From NCBI GenBank assembly GCA_020073615.1, contig JAIQEX010000015.1, positions 1 through 64,000 of the forward strand: a DNA stretch of 64,000 nt, written 5' to 3'. The notes beneath the pieces were generated by a model. That model was not told the DNA's origin and did no database searches. It was given only the letters and a program-made list of their open reading frames with translations. The position numbers and the translations under genes are program-made. Positions 24,873 through 33,291 of this stretch are shown here, one piece after another (within the stretch, counting starts at the first letter, position 1; each line of letters begins with the position of its first letter). Source of the DNA: Terriglobia bacterium (lineage in GTDB: Bacteria > Acidobacteriota > Terriglobia > Bryobacterales > Bryobacteraceae).

Positions 24873-27800
24873 CTAGAAGAAGTACTTCAAGGCGAACTGC
24901 ATCTGGCGCGGTCCGGCGTCGGCGGAGTACTTGCCGAAGGTTCCGGAATTGCCCAGGCTGAGCGAAGTGGTGGTGAAGCGGGCGCTATTGGTCAGGTTGA
25001 ACGACTCCCACCGGAACTGCAACTGGTGCGGGTTGTCGCCCTTGGTGAACAGGCGGAAGTTCTTGGAGACGCCCAGGTTGATGGCGAACGGTCCCATGCT
25101 GCGCAGCACATTGCGCGTGCCGCTGGTATCGGGCAGATCGAAGGTGTAAAGCGCCAGGGCCACGTTGGGATCGGGGAAGAGGTTGGGGCCGCCCGTACCG
25201 GCCACCGCGGTTGCGTTCTTAGTCGGCGCGGTGTGAATCGGCCCGAGCTGCTGGGCGTTCGGCGAGAGGTTCCAGTCCGTCGGCCAGTTGCGGCCGTTGT
25301 TGACGCTCACCGGCGTGCCGCTGGTCTGCTGGTAAGTCGGCGCGATCTGCCAGCCGCCCAGCAGGGCATCAACCACGCGGCTGGAGCCGCTCAGGAAATG
25401 CCTGCCGTGTCCCACCGGAACCTCCCATACCGCGAAGAAGTTGCCGATGAAGGTGGCGTCGTAATCCGATACCGCCCACTGCTGATTGCGCGCCCAGGCA
25501 TTCTGGATCAGGCCGGCGTACGCGCCGCCGTTTTCGGGCGACGAGCCGTAATCCATGCTCTTGCCGTAGGTGAAGTTGAAGTCCAGCGTCAGGCCCCCGG
25601 TGAAGCGCTTGCGCACCGTCCACTGCATGGAGTGGTAGTTGCCCTTGCCCACCGAGCTCCAGGTGGAGACGGCCGAGTACTGCGAGTTGAACAGTGCGTC
25701 CGGACCGTAAATGCTGCAGGAGGGAACGCACTCGTTGTCGATCAATTCGAGCGCCGAGGTGTAATCCGGGGCGAAGTCGCCATAGGTCTGGGTGGCTTTC
25801 TGCGACGCGGTGAGACCCTTGCCAGCCAGGCCCGGCCACAGGTTCTCAAAGAACGGAATGTTGGGAACCTGGGAAATCGACAGGGTCTTGTTGGCGACGG
25901 CATTGGCGTAGGTCGCCGCCAGCCCCGCCGCCTGTTGGTAGGTCTGGTGCGACTTCGGATCCACCAGGTTGGTGGGCTCGGCGAGATCCTGGTTCACCAG
26001 GGAGCGCCGCGAGAGACGCCCGACATACGCGCCCTGAATGAAGAACCCGTGGCTGAACTCGCGTCCGATGCTGAAATTCAGGTTGATGGTGTAGGGCGCC
26101 TTCAGTTGATCGTCGATGCTGTTGGTGATGGCGAACAACTCGGGCACGGTCTGCGGGAAGCCGCCCTTGGGCGCCGGCGGCAGCAGGCTCGAAGGAACGT
26201 TGAAGAAGCCCGTAAAGCGCGGCGCGGTCACCGTGGTCAGGGAACTGGGCGGGTTGTTGAGCTGCGTGGAAAAGCCCAGGGCGTCGGAAGCGTAGGTCTG
26301 CGCCAGCGGCTGGCCGACCAGGTCGTAGAACATGCCGGCGCCGGCGCGGATGGCGGTCTTGCCCGGGCCGCCGAAGAGGAACTTGGAAAGGCCGCCGGTG
26401 CCCTGCGGGGAATAGGCCAGCGCCAGGCGCGGAGCGAAGTTCTTCAGGTGGTTGGGATACAGGTCCTTGCCGCCCGGCCCGTTGGCCAGCACGTAGCTCA
26501 GCGATCCGGCCATGGTCTGCGGCAAGCCCACAGCGGCCAGGTTGGCACGGTCGTAGAACCACGAGTTCAGCGAGGGCGTGGCCGTGGTCTGGTTGCCGTT
26601 GGCTTCGTAGATGGGCGGCATCAGAGAATGGCGCAGGCCGGCGGTGACGGTGAGAGCCCGCGATACGCGCCAGGTGTCCTGCACGTACCACTCATACTCC
26701 TGGTTGTTGAAGGTGCGAACCACCGGCGCGCCCTGCGGCAGCACCGAGCCGTCGATGTTGTAGTTGTAATTGGCGGTGCCAAACGGCAGGATGCCCAGCG
26801 TGGCCGCAGCCGCGTCGCCGTACGCGGTACGGAAGCTCGCGGCCAGGTTGGCGGGCTGCAGATCCTTGCCCGTTCCCAACAGCCACGACACGTTGGAGGA
26901 AACGCTCGAGAACGAATTGGCCGTGCTCGACGAGCCGTTGGAAATGAAGCGCGCGATGGCGCCTACGCGGACGTCGTGCGAGCCGTGCGTCCAGGCGAAG
27001 TCCTGGCTGAGGGTGTGTACCGGAATGATGCGCGCGGTGCCGGTGCTGGTCGGGAAGATGGTGCTCAGGCTGCGGAAGCCGGCGAAGGCCGAATTCAACA
27101 CGCCAGTGGTCTCCGTGCCGGCGCGGGTGAACCCATAGCGCGTGGTGGCGATCAGGTTGGGCTTCAGCGTGGCCGTGTAGCCGGTGGCCAGCCCCTTGCT
27201 GTTGTTCAAGCTCACCGACGCCGGGTCCTGGCCCGGAAACTGCGGCAGCCCGTTGGACCAGTCGTTCTGCAACTGTCCGCGGAAGAACACCATGTGCTTG
27301 CCGGCGTTGTCCACGCGCCAGTCGAAGCGCGAGATGTAGGTGTTCTGCACGCTGTGCTGCGGCGCGCTGAAGCGGTACCCCACGAAGTTCAGGCCGTCGC
27401 CCAGGGTGTTGTCGTTGGAGTGCGGGTACTGATTGAACAGCGCCAGCGATGCCGGGTTGATCCCGATTCCGGCCGGATCCACCGCCTTGATTCCGGCGGC
27501 GTCCAGTTGCGTGATGCCGCCCGTGTTGTCCTTGTATTGCAGGATGCCCTGCCGCAGCAGGTCTGAGGGCACCGTGCGCGTGGTCGCCGAAGCGCTGGCG
27601 TCGCGCCGCCCCTCGTAATTGATGAAGTAGAAAATCCGGTCCTTCTTGATGGGCCCGCCCGCCGTGCCGCCGAAGATGTTGATGAGCAGCGCTGGCTTGG
27701 GCAGCCCGGAGAGGTTGTTGAAGTAGTCGTTGGCGGCGGTTTCGGTGCCGCGGCGGTACTCGTAGAGCGAGCCGTGCAGAGCGTTGGTGCCGCTCTTAGT

Positions 27801-28481
27801 GACGAAGTTGATCTGCGCGCCCGAGACGCGCCCTTCGTCGGCGTTGGCGTTGGTGGTGGTGACGCGGAACTCCTGCACCGAATCGAGCGTCACGCGCAAC
27901 ACGCTTTGCATGGCGGCGCGGTTGTTCTGGTTGTTCACGTCGGCGCCATCGAGCGTGATATTTCCCTGGTCGCTCTTGCCGCCGTTCACCTGGCCGCCCG
28001 GCAGCACGCCCGGCTCGAAGGTGAGCAGCGCGGCCACGTTGCGCGCAAACGACGGCAGGTTGACGATCTGCTGCGTGTTGAGCGCGTTGCCGAGCGAGGC
28101 GTCCACCGTGTTGATCTGCGTGGCCGCGGCTTCCACCGAGACCGTGGTCGAGGTCGAGCCCAGCTTCTGGAACAGCACCGGCAGGGTCGCCGGCTGACTG
28201 ACCAGTAACTCGATGTTGGCGATCTCCACTTCGGCGAAGCCCGGCGACTTGCCCGTCAGTTTATACATCCCCGGGGGCAGTTCGTTCATGCTGTAACGGC
28301 CCTGCGCGTCCGAGGTGGTTGCGCGCTGCAGCCCCGTCTGCGTGTTGACAATAGTGATAACCGCGTTGGGAATCACGGCGCCGGTCGGGTCCGTGACCGT
28401 CCCGCTTAGGGCCGTCAATTGACCGAACAGACTCGTCGCCAGAAACAAACCGAGAACCAGTATCCCGAATACCTTCTGCAT
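24873..28481 (-). CDS. Oar-like TonB-dependent outer-membrane protein
   Basis: A 1202-residue outer-membrane protein. After a signal peptide (residues 1-20) comes a carboxypeptidase-regulatory-like beta-sandwich (LSGTVTDPTGAVIPNAVIT, then TTSDAQGRYSMNELPPGMYK), a plug-like region (NLPSFARNVAALLTFEPGV, QVNGGKSDQGNITLDGADVN), and a long beta-barrel ending in the aromatic C-terminus FALKYFF. Such large proteins are numerous in acidobacteria and probably import glycans or peptides with TonB energy. The start at 28481 has GAGGGGA 8 bp upstream; the frame extends 28 codons further. A -35/-10 pair lies about 50 bp upstream. No SusD partner is adjacent. Confidence 0.9.
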   Translation of the reverse strand: MQKVFGILVLGLFLATSLFGQLTALSGTVTDPTGAVIPNAVITIVNTQTGLQRATTSDAQGRYSMNELPPGMYKLTGKSPGFAEVEIANIELLVSQPATLPVLFQKLGSTSTTVSVEAAATQINTVDASLGNALNTQQIVNLPSFARNVAALLTFEPGVLPGGQVNGGKSDQGNITLDGADVNNQNNRAAMQSVLRVTLDSVQEFRVTTTNANADEGRVSGAQINFVTKSGTNALHGSLYEYRRGTETAANDYFNNLSGLPKPALLINIFGGTAGGPIKKDRIFYFINYEGRRDASASATTRTVPSDLLRQGILQYKDNTGGITQLDAAGIKAVDPAGIGINPASLALFNQYPHSNDNTLGDGLNFVGYRFSAPQHSVQNTYISRFDWRVDNAGKHMVFFRGQLQNDWSNGLPQFPGQDPASVSLNNSKGLATGYTATLKPNLIATTRYGFTRAGTETTGVLNSAFAGFRSLSTIFPTSTGTARIIPVHTLSQDFAWTHGSHDVRVGAIARFISNGSSSTANSFSSVSSNVSWLLGTGKDLQPANLAASFRTAYGDAAAATLGILPFGTANYNYNIDGSVLPQGAPVVRTFNNQEYEWYVQDTWRVSRALTVTAGLRHSLMPPIYEANGNQTTATPSLNSWFYDRANLAAVGLPQTMAGSLSYVLANGPGGKDLYPNHLKNFAPRLALAYSPQGTGGLSKFLFGGPGKTAIRAGAGMFYDLVGQPLAQTYASDALGFSTQLNNPPSSLTTVTAPRFTGFFNVPSSLLPPAPKGGFPQTVPELFAITNSIDDQLKAPYTINLNFSIGREFSHGFFIQGAYVGRLSRRSLVNQDLAEPTNLVDPKSHQTYQQAAGLAATYANAVANKTLSISQVPNIPFFENLWPGLAGKGLTASQKATQTYGDFAPDYTSALELIDNECVPSCSIYGPDALFNSQYSAVSTWSSVGKGNYHSMQWTVRKRFTGGLTLDFNFTYGKSMDYGSSPENGGAYAGLIQNAWARNQQWAVSDYDATFIGNFFAVWEVPVGHGRHFLSGSSRVVDALLGGWQIAPTYQQTSGTPVSVNNGRNWPTDWNLSPNAQQLGPIHTAPTKNATAVAGTGGPNLFPDPNVALALYTFDLPDTSGTRNVLRSMGPFAINLGVSKNFRLFTKGDNPHQLQFRWESFNLTNSARFTTTSLSLGNSGTFGKYSADAGPRQMQFALKYFF

Positions 28482-28536
28482 ATGTGTATCCCCTCTACCT
28501 CTTGCTGGTGAAGCATGAGACCTAGATGTTTGATCT

Positions 28537-28565
28537 TTTTTAGTACATTCCCGATGGCAAGTCAA
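28537..28565 (-). promoter_or_regulatory. promoter of the Oar-like gene
   Basis: On the minus strand, TTGACT (28565-28560) and TAAAAA (28542-28537) are 17 bp apart. Transcription would start near 28530, leaving a leader of about 49 nt. The -10 lies inside a 12-bp element that recurs at 28668-28679. Confidence 0.6.
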
Positions 28566-28667
28566 TGGATTTCGCGTTAATTCCGTACGCGGTAAAGCGT
28601 CGGAGCGCCAGCGGGAACTGTCTTTTGCAGGTGTTAATGGATGAACGGCGAACCGGAATGACCGTGC

Positions 28668-28679
28668 TTTTTAGTACAT
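28668..28679. repeat. second copy of TTTTTAGTACAT
   Basis: An exact 12-bp direct repeat of 28537-28548, 131 bp apart, both upstream of the Oar-like gene. It may be a regulator site or a second start region. The 28482-28715 stretch shows no gene. Confidence 0.4.
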
Positions 28680-28715
28680 AGGGCGAGATCGGCGGGTCAG
28701 GAAACCGCGGTGGGG

Positions 28716-29387
28716 TCAGTTGCAGACGCGGTATGGGGCACTTGCCGGATCGTGCTCGCCCTCGATTTGGGGCAGAGCCACGGGTGCACCCTGGCGCTCC
28801 GCGGCTATTGGGCCCGGCGCCGTACAGGCGGACGCGCCGGTGAGCAGCTCGCAAATCGCCGGGTTAACGGAGGAGTGCGACTCCAGATAGTCGACGCCCT
28901 CGGCGGTCAATCCATAATCCGAATTGTCTTCCACCTCGACGTATCCCTTGGCCTTGAGATACCAGAGCGTGAAGTTCAGGTACTCCCGCGGGAACCCCAT
29001 GCGCTTCTCGAGGTCGAGCACGGAGACTCCCTTGCCGTCGTTCCGGCGGCGTCCGTGGTACAGAAGGGCCAGCACTCCCAGGCGGCGGTTGGCCTCGCCG
29101 GCGATGCCGTCGACGAACTCCTTCAGCTCGAATATGGGGAGCGGCTCCTCCTCGCGGCTCTGGCAGTTGGCATCGTACTGGGCGCGCAGCGCCGGGTCGG
29201 AGAGCACCTGATAGGCGCGCCGCAGCAGAAGAAATCGTTCCGTGTTTCCGGTTCGCGGGTTATCGGGATGAAAACGCCCGGCCATGATCCGATAGACCCG
29301 ATGGATCGTTTCCATCTCGGCATGCCGGCTGATTTGCATCACTTCATAGAAGTCCGCCGCTGGTCCGCCCGCTCCCTGGCCGCTCAT
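28716..29387 (-). CDS. J-domain protein with a winged-helix-like C-terminal part
   Basis: A 223-residue protein. Residues 12-75 form a J-domain (DFYEVMQISRHAEMETIHRVYR, GRFHPDN with the HPD tripeptide, FLLLRRAYQVLSDPALRAQY), which stimulates Hsp70 ATPase. It is not followed by a zinc finger or DnaJ C-terminal domain. Residues 90-190 instead look like a small winged-helix/MarR-like fold (VLALLYHGRRRN, VSVLDLEKRMGFPREYLNF, LTAEGVDYLES). The start at 29387 overlaps the stop of the upstream small gene by 4 bp. It probably recruits DnaK to a specific client, possibly DNA-linked. Confident for the J-domain; the second domain is inferred. Confidence 0.75.
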   Translation of the reverse strand: MSGQGAGGPAADFYEVMQISRHAEMETIHRVYRIMAGRFHPDNPRTGNTERFLLLRRAYQVLSDPALRAQYDANCQSREEEPLPIFELKEFVDGIAGEANRRLGVLALLYHGRRRNDGKGVSVLDLEKRMGFPREYLNFTLWYLKAKGYVEVEDNSDYGLTAEGVDYLESHSSVNPAICELLTGASACTAPGPIAAERQGAPVALPQIEGEHDPASAPYRVCN

Positions 29388-29653
29388 CGTGCCACCGCCA
29401 TCCGCTCGGGTACCAGGCTGTCGGCGAGCAACCTTTCGACCTCCGGCGTCGTGCACTGGTGTCGCTCACAATGCGCCGCCAGATCGCGGAGGGTGCAAAG
29501 CCGGTGCGCCTCGACCCGCCTGAGACGCGTGGCGGCGCACTCCCGCTGCGTTGTGGTCACCGCCCAGGACACCTCGCGCCGGGCGTCGGCAACGCTGTCC
29601 ACCGCCATCAGATGCCGAATCGCGAGTTCATCGGCCTGATTGCAGCTACCCAT
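29384..29653 (-). CDS. hypothetical protein coupled to the J-domain gene
   Basis: An 89-residue Ala/Arg-rich soluble protein with five cysteines, partly in a Cys-x6-Cys arrangement (LCTLRDLAAHCERHQC). The ATG at 29653 (or a TTG two codons earlier) starts it and its stop overlaps the J-domain start. I do not recognise the family. Co-translation suggests that it works with, or is a client of, the J-protein. Confidence 0.55.
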   Translation of the reverse strand: MGSCNQADELAIRHLMAVDSVADARREVSWAVTTTQRECAATRLRRVEAHRLCTLRDLAAHCERHQCTTPEVERLLADSLVPERMAVAR

Positions 29654-29849
29654 AGTCAAAGAATAGCGGCGGGCGTGCCTTTAAGATAGTCCTGACTGTA
29701 CCAATCTAGTACGCATTACTTTTGGTTGATTTGTACCAGGTGAGCGGCGGCCAGCGGCGCGTTGCCGCTAGTGGGTAGAGCCGGCCATTTCTCCGGCCCC
29801 TTCCGCCGGACTATACTCTTAAGTTCATGCCCTGAAAGGAGCGGCCTGA

Positions 29850-30056
29850 ATGCCCGGAACATACAAAATCGTCGAACTCGTAGGCACATCTCCCGTCAGC
29901 TTTGCCGAGGCGGTGAAAGCAGCCGTCGCCGAAGCTTCCAAAACCGTGCGGCACATGGACTGGTTCGAGGTCGTGGAAGAACGCGGCCGTATTGCCAACG
30001 GAGCCGTCCAGGAGTTTCAGGTGACCATCAAGGCCGGCTTTAAGATCGAGCGCTGA
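29850..30056 (+). CDS. dodecin-family flavin-binding protein
   Basis: A 68-residue dodecin. It has the family pattern YKIVELVGTSPVSFAEAVKA, the central flavin-stacking Trp in HMDWFEVVEERGRI, and VQEFQVTIKAGFKIE. Dodecins form hollow 12-mers that store FMN/FAD or riboflavin, protecting the cell from free flavin. GAAAGGAG is the ribosome-binding site. The RibD-like reductase gene begins 24 bp downstream, a sensible flavin-related pairing. Confidence 0.9.
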   Translation: MPGTYKIVELVGTSPVSFAEAVKAAVAEASKTVRHMDWFEVVEERGRIANGAVQEFQVTIKAGFKIER

Positions 30057-30080
30057 AGCGGCGCTTTCCGGTGTGCGCCC

Positions 30081-30944
30081 GTGCTCGAACCAATCCAGAC
30101 ATGGCTTGACCGCCAGGAGGCGATGGGGCCGCCCGTCCTGCCGGAGGAATTGCGGATTCTTTACGGCGGCGACCTGCGCTTCCCGCCGCCCGATCCGGGC
30201 CGGCCCTATGTGATCGCCAATTTCGTCAGCACCATTGACGGAGTAGTCAGCTTTGCCATTACCGGAAAGTCCGGAGGAGGCAACATCAGCGGATTCGACG
30301 AGGCGGACCGCTTCATCATGGGGCTCCTTCGGGCATCCGCCGACGCCGTCATCGTCGGCACCGGAACGCTTCATGCCACCGCAACGCGGCATCTGTTCGT
30401 GGCGGAGCATGTCTACCCGAAAGCCGCCGCCCTGTATTCGCGCTACCGCCGCGAGGTGCTGAATAGACCGGCGCCGCCGCTTACCGTGATTGTCAGCCGA
30501 ACCGGCCGCGTGGAGCTAAAGAGGGCCGTCTTTCATACTCCAGGGGTGAGGGTCCTGCTGGTTACCACCAGGGAGGGCGAAGAGTTTCTCGCCGCGAGCG
30601 GCGCCGGTGCCTTGGCCTCCACCGAGATCCGATCCCTCGAGGGACCGCATCTCGCTCCCGCCTCCATTCTCGAGCTTCTCCGTGGGGAGTTCGGCGTATC
30701 GCTGCTGCTCCACGAAGGAGGCCCGACCCTTCTGGGGGATTTCGTGGCTCAACAGAGCGTTGATGAACTCTTCCTGACCCTGGCGCCTCAGTTGGCCGGC
30801 CGCAGCGAAGAGCCGTCGCGGCCCAGTCTCATGGCCGGAGTGGAGTTCCTGCCGGAGACGGCGCCCTGGCTTGAAGTCGTGAGCGTGAAACAGGTGCGCC
30901 ACCACCTCTACCTGCGATACTCGGCGCGCGGCAAGAGGCGCTGA
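30081..30944 (+). CDS. RibD C-terminal/dihydrofolate-reductase-like reductase
   Basis: A 287-residue stand-alone RibD_C protein. It shows NFVSTIDGVVSFA, DRFIMGLLRASADAVIVGTG (NADPH-binding region) and LLHEGGPTLLGDFVAQQSVD, ending in a strand-rich part. The family reduces the ribosyl side chain of pyrimidine intermediates in riboflavin synthesis, but stand-alone members may have other substrates. An N-terminal deaminase domain is absent. It starts with GTG, and lies 24 bp after the dodecin gene, so the two are probably one operon. Confidence 0.85.
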   Translation: MLEPIQTWLDRQEAMGPPVLPEELRILYGGDLRFPPPDPGRPYVIANFVSTIDGVVSFAITGKSGGGNISGFDEADRFIMGLLRASADAVIVGTGTLHATATRHLFVAEHVYPKAAALYSRYRREVLNRPAPPLTVIVSRTGRVELKRAVFHTPGVRVLLVTTREGEEFLAASGAGALASTEIRSLEGPHLAPASILELLRGEFGVSLLLHEGGPTLLGDFVAQQSVDELFLTLAPQLAGRSEEPSRPSLMAGVEFLPETAPWLEVVSVKQVRHHLYLRYSARGKRR

Positions 30945-30982
30945 TGAGCTCGCGGCCGAGCGGGTTACGCCCCGGCTGCGCG

Positions 30983-31123
30983 TTAGTCCTTCACCGCCGT
31001 CTTGAAGTTGCGGATCCCCTCTCCCAGCCCCTTGGCCATCTCCGGGATCTTCTTTCCGCCGAATAACAGCACGGCCACTCCCAGGATCACCATCAACTCG
31101 GGCATACCGATCATTCGCGCCAT
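30983..31123 (-). CDS. tatA: TatA/E-type twin-arginine translocase subunit (short)
   Basis: A 46-residue protein that begins [18 protein letters not shown], then [18 protein letters not shown] and [11 protein letters not shown] single membrane helix, the FGxKKxPE hinge and the amphipathic helix are the TatA/TatE signature. TatA forms the pore that moves folded proteins with twin-arginine signals across the inner membrane. It ends soon after the amphipathic helix, shorter than typical TatA. GGAGG lies 6 bp before the start. No tatB or tatC is nearby. It is convergent with the RibD-like gene. Confidence 0.88.
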   Translation of the reverse strand: MARMIGMPELMVILGVAVLLFGGKKIPEMAKGLGEGIRNFKTAVKD

Positions 31124-31288
31124 CGTGCACCTCCCCACCTGAGTGGTTATTTACGTCCTTCACCAGGGTAAAGAGTCGCCGCCGGAATATGAAGGGAGTA
31201 ATTCACGCAATCGGAAAGCGGAAATTACGGAGGCCGATTGCGCGCCGCTTCTCCCGGCCCAGGATCGCCTCCGTCCGCCCGGTGAGAC

Positions 31289-31335
31289 AAAAAAATGCCG
31301 GGATACAGGCAAGGAGAAACAATCCTGTATCCCGG
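31289..31335 (-). terminator. rho-independent terminator downstream of the 77-residue gene
   Basis: CCGGGATACAGG (31298-31309) and CCTGTATCCCGG (31324-31335) form a perfect 12-bp stem. On the minus strand it is followed by seven T (31295-31289), so it ends transcription from the gene at 31432-31665. The rest of the 31124-31431 gap shows no gene. Confidence 0.8.
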
Positions 31336-31431
31336 TGCTTCATTTAGGCTCGCATGGGCAAGCCACCTGGTCGAAGCATTTATGAGGGCGGGCAGCGAGG
31401 AATGAAGGTCACCGCGGTACCGGCACGCAGT

Positions 31432-31665
31432 TTAAGGCAGATCGGGACCGGCCTCCGAAGGCGGTATCCGCGGCAAACGAACCAGGTGCGACTCCAGGGC
31501 GCCCGGATCGCGGATGATGTCACTCTCCAGTTGGCGCAGCTCATGACTGATAATCAGGAATTCCGTCTCGTAGCCCCACAGCGGTGTGCGGGTCTCTTGT
31601 CTCCGCTGTTCCAGCCGGGCAAGAACGGCCACGCCCTTTTCCAGTCTCTGTTTGATCTCCCGCAT
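31432..31665 (-). CDS. small hypothetical helical protein
   Basis: A 77-residue protein, MREIKQRLEKGVAVLARLEQ at the start, mostly helical and charged with a proline-rich tail. I chose the ATG at 31665 because GGAGGG sits 8 bp upstream; an ATG at 31728 and a longer frame to 31938 are in frame but have weaker start signals and an odd composition. A strong terminator follows it. Function unknown. Confidence 0.5.
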   Translation of the reverse strand: MREIKQRLEKGVAVLARLEQRRQETRTPLWGYETEFLIISHELRQLESDIIRDPGALESHLVRLPRIPPSEAGPDLP

Positions 31666-32036
31666 CGTTCGTACCCTCCAGGCCTCGCCCCAAGATTGGA
31701 GCAGCCGCCTAACCAAAGTTTCGTCCATCGGCCCGTTCCGCGGTATCCGGTGAATTACCGCAAATCCGCCCCAGAATTCCTGTGGTGGTGGCGCCCGGAA
31801 TCCGGGACGTCCTTCCCGCATCGGCCCCCAGATTCGATTCGGTTGCCGAGGGGTGCCGGCGCCGCGCGTTCCGTTCCGCTCCGCGAGGTGCGCCGGAGGC
31901 GCTCGCGGGGCCGCGATTTTTGGCTCACGGCGGCCCACGCCGGCTCATGTCAGGGCTTTGTAAGAAACCTGTAAATATCTGAAAAATCAGCATGTTCTGT
32001 GTAATTATACGGAACCGAAATACAGGAAAGCCGCAC
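31666..32036. other. gene-free stretch upstream of the sensor-kinase-like gene
   Basis: No gene is supported in these 371 bp. It contains only the possible 5' extension of the small gene on the minus strand and an AT-richer segment at 31970-32030 next to the promoter of the kinase-like gene. Confidence 0.4.
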
Positions 32037-32065
32037 TTGTCGAAAGGCCGCGGGCGGTCTATTCT
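32037..32065 (+). promoter_or_regulatory. promoter of the kinase-like gene
   Basis: TTGTCG (32037-32042) and TATTCT (32060-32065) are 17 bp apart. The start would be near 32072, which argues against the ATG at 32071 and for the ATG at 32125 as the translation start. Confidence 0.6.
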
Positions 32066-32124
32066 CGATCATGGCGGCTGCGGAGCGCGAAGAAGATCTC
32101 AGTGCCCGCCTGAAGGGATCGATC

Positions 32125-33183
32125 ATGAGCGATGCTACACAAGCGATGCCCCAGGAGCCGCTGGTCCTCCACAACCAGCTTCAGGACACCTACTCCGATG
32201 CCCTGCTGAGCTACCTCGTGCAACCGGAGGAGCCCAGCCTGGCCGGCGCACAACGACTCGGCCAGAAGGCCGTTGGCCATGGCGTCGGCTTGCCGCAGAT
32301 GGCGGCCATCCACCATGAGTCACTGCGCCTCTTCCTGCTGCGGACGTTGGGCGACGATATGCCCGCGCGCCCCAATCCCGATCCCCGTTCGGGGGCGCTT
32401 CGCGGCCTGCGCTCTCTGCTGCGCTCGCTCGCCCCCGAGGAGAGCACGGCCGCGGTCAAGGCGGCCGAAACGTTCTTCACCGAAAGCCTGCAGCCATTCG
32501 AAGCCAGCCATCGCCAGTTCCAGGATGCTACTGCCGCTTTACACCGTCAGAACCGCCGCATGGAAGAGCAGGCCGGGCGTATCGCTCGTGAGCTCTACGA
32601 CGAAAGCATGCAACTCCTGGCGGCCGCGCACCTCACTGTGCACGCCATTGCCAACACGCTGCCGGCGGACGGCCAGCAAGAGGTCTCGCGGCTGGGAGGC
32701 ATTCTGGACCAGATCGAGGCGCAACTGGCGCGTTTCTCTTTCCAGTTGCGGCCCAGTGTTCTCGACCAGCTCGGGTTGGATGCGGCCATCAGCTGTCTGG
32801 CCGGCTACTTCACCCGCATGGGCGGAACCGAAATCCAGGTCGAGGCCACCGTGCCCCGGTCCGTGCCCGCTCCCCTGGCCATCATGCTGTACCGCTCCGT
32901 TCAGGAAGCCTTATCCAACATTTCCGCGCATGCGTGCGCTACCCATGTAGGCATCCGCCTGCAAGAGCGGGGCGAGGGCCTACTATGTTCCATCCGCGAC
33001 AACGGGATTGGCTTCGATGCCTCCGAGGTTCTAGCGGCGCGCGGCAAGCGCGGCCTCGGTCTGGTGGGAATTCAGGAGAATGTCCGCGCCTTCGGAGGCA
33101 CCCTGACCATCCAGTCCAGCCCCGGCAATGGAACCGAGCTGCGCATTACCGTGCCGCTGAAAAACAAGCTTCGCACGCAATAA
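32125..33183 (+). CDS. sensor-kinase homologue with RsbU_N-like domain and no phosphorylatable histidine
   Basis: A 352-residue soluble protein. Residues 15-120 resemble the RsbU N-terminal domain (LSYLVQPEEPSLAGAQRLGQ, GVGLPQMAAIHHESL), a helical partner-binding module. A helix then leads to the HPK7 dimerisation region, where the usual ELHDE reads ELYDE: Tyr158 stands at the phosphorylated His. The ATPase domain looks intact (SVQEALSNISAHA, RDNGIGFD, GKRGLGLVGIQENV, GNGTELRI). The ATG at 32125 has AAGGGA 6 bp upstream and follows the promoter. The response regulator 108 bp downstream is its likely partner, but classical autophosphorylation cannot occur at this position. Confidence 0.8.
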   Translation: MSDATQAMPQEPLVLHNQLQDTYSDALLSYLVQPEEPSLAGAQRLGQKAVGHGVGLPQMAAIHHESLRLFLLRTLGDDMPARPNPDPRSGALRGLRSLLRSLAPEESTAAVKAAETFFTESLQPFEASHRQFQDATAALHRQNRRMEEQAGRIARELYDESMQLLAAAHLTVHAIANTLPADGQQEVSRLGGILDQIEAQLARFSFQLRPSVLDQLGLDAAISCLAGYFTRMGGTEIQVEATVPRSVPAPLAIMLYRSVQEALSNISAHACATHVGIRLQERGEGLLCSIRDNGIGFDASEVLAARGKRGLGLVGIQENVRAFGGTLTIQSSPGNGTELRITVPLKNKLRTQ

Positions 33184-33291
33184 TACAAGTACTCCGCCCG
33201 GCTCGCCGGTTCCTGGCCTCCTTTGGGCAAAACTTGTGTAAACTGAGACACTCGCCGCCATATCCGGGAGCGGGCGGGCCAAGGGGGCCCC

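Noticed and set aside
24438-27566. Open frame of 1042 codons antisense to the Oar-like gene
   Set aside because: No domain or start signal; composition is that of a shadow frame, while the minus strand encodes a clear TonB-dependent protein.
24873-28481. SusC-type nutrient receptor with SusD partner
   Set aside because: The protein has the Oar-like layout with a carboxypeptidase-regulatory domain, and no SusD-like gene is adjacent.
31354-31974. Plus-strand frame of 206 codons opposite the small helical protein
   Set aside because: No ribosome-binding site or domain. The minus-strand frame has a start signal and a terminator.
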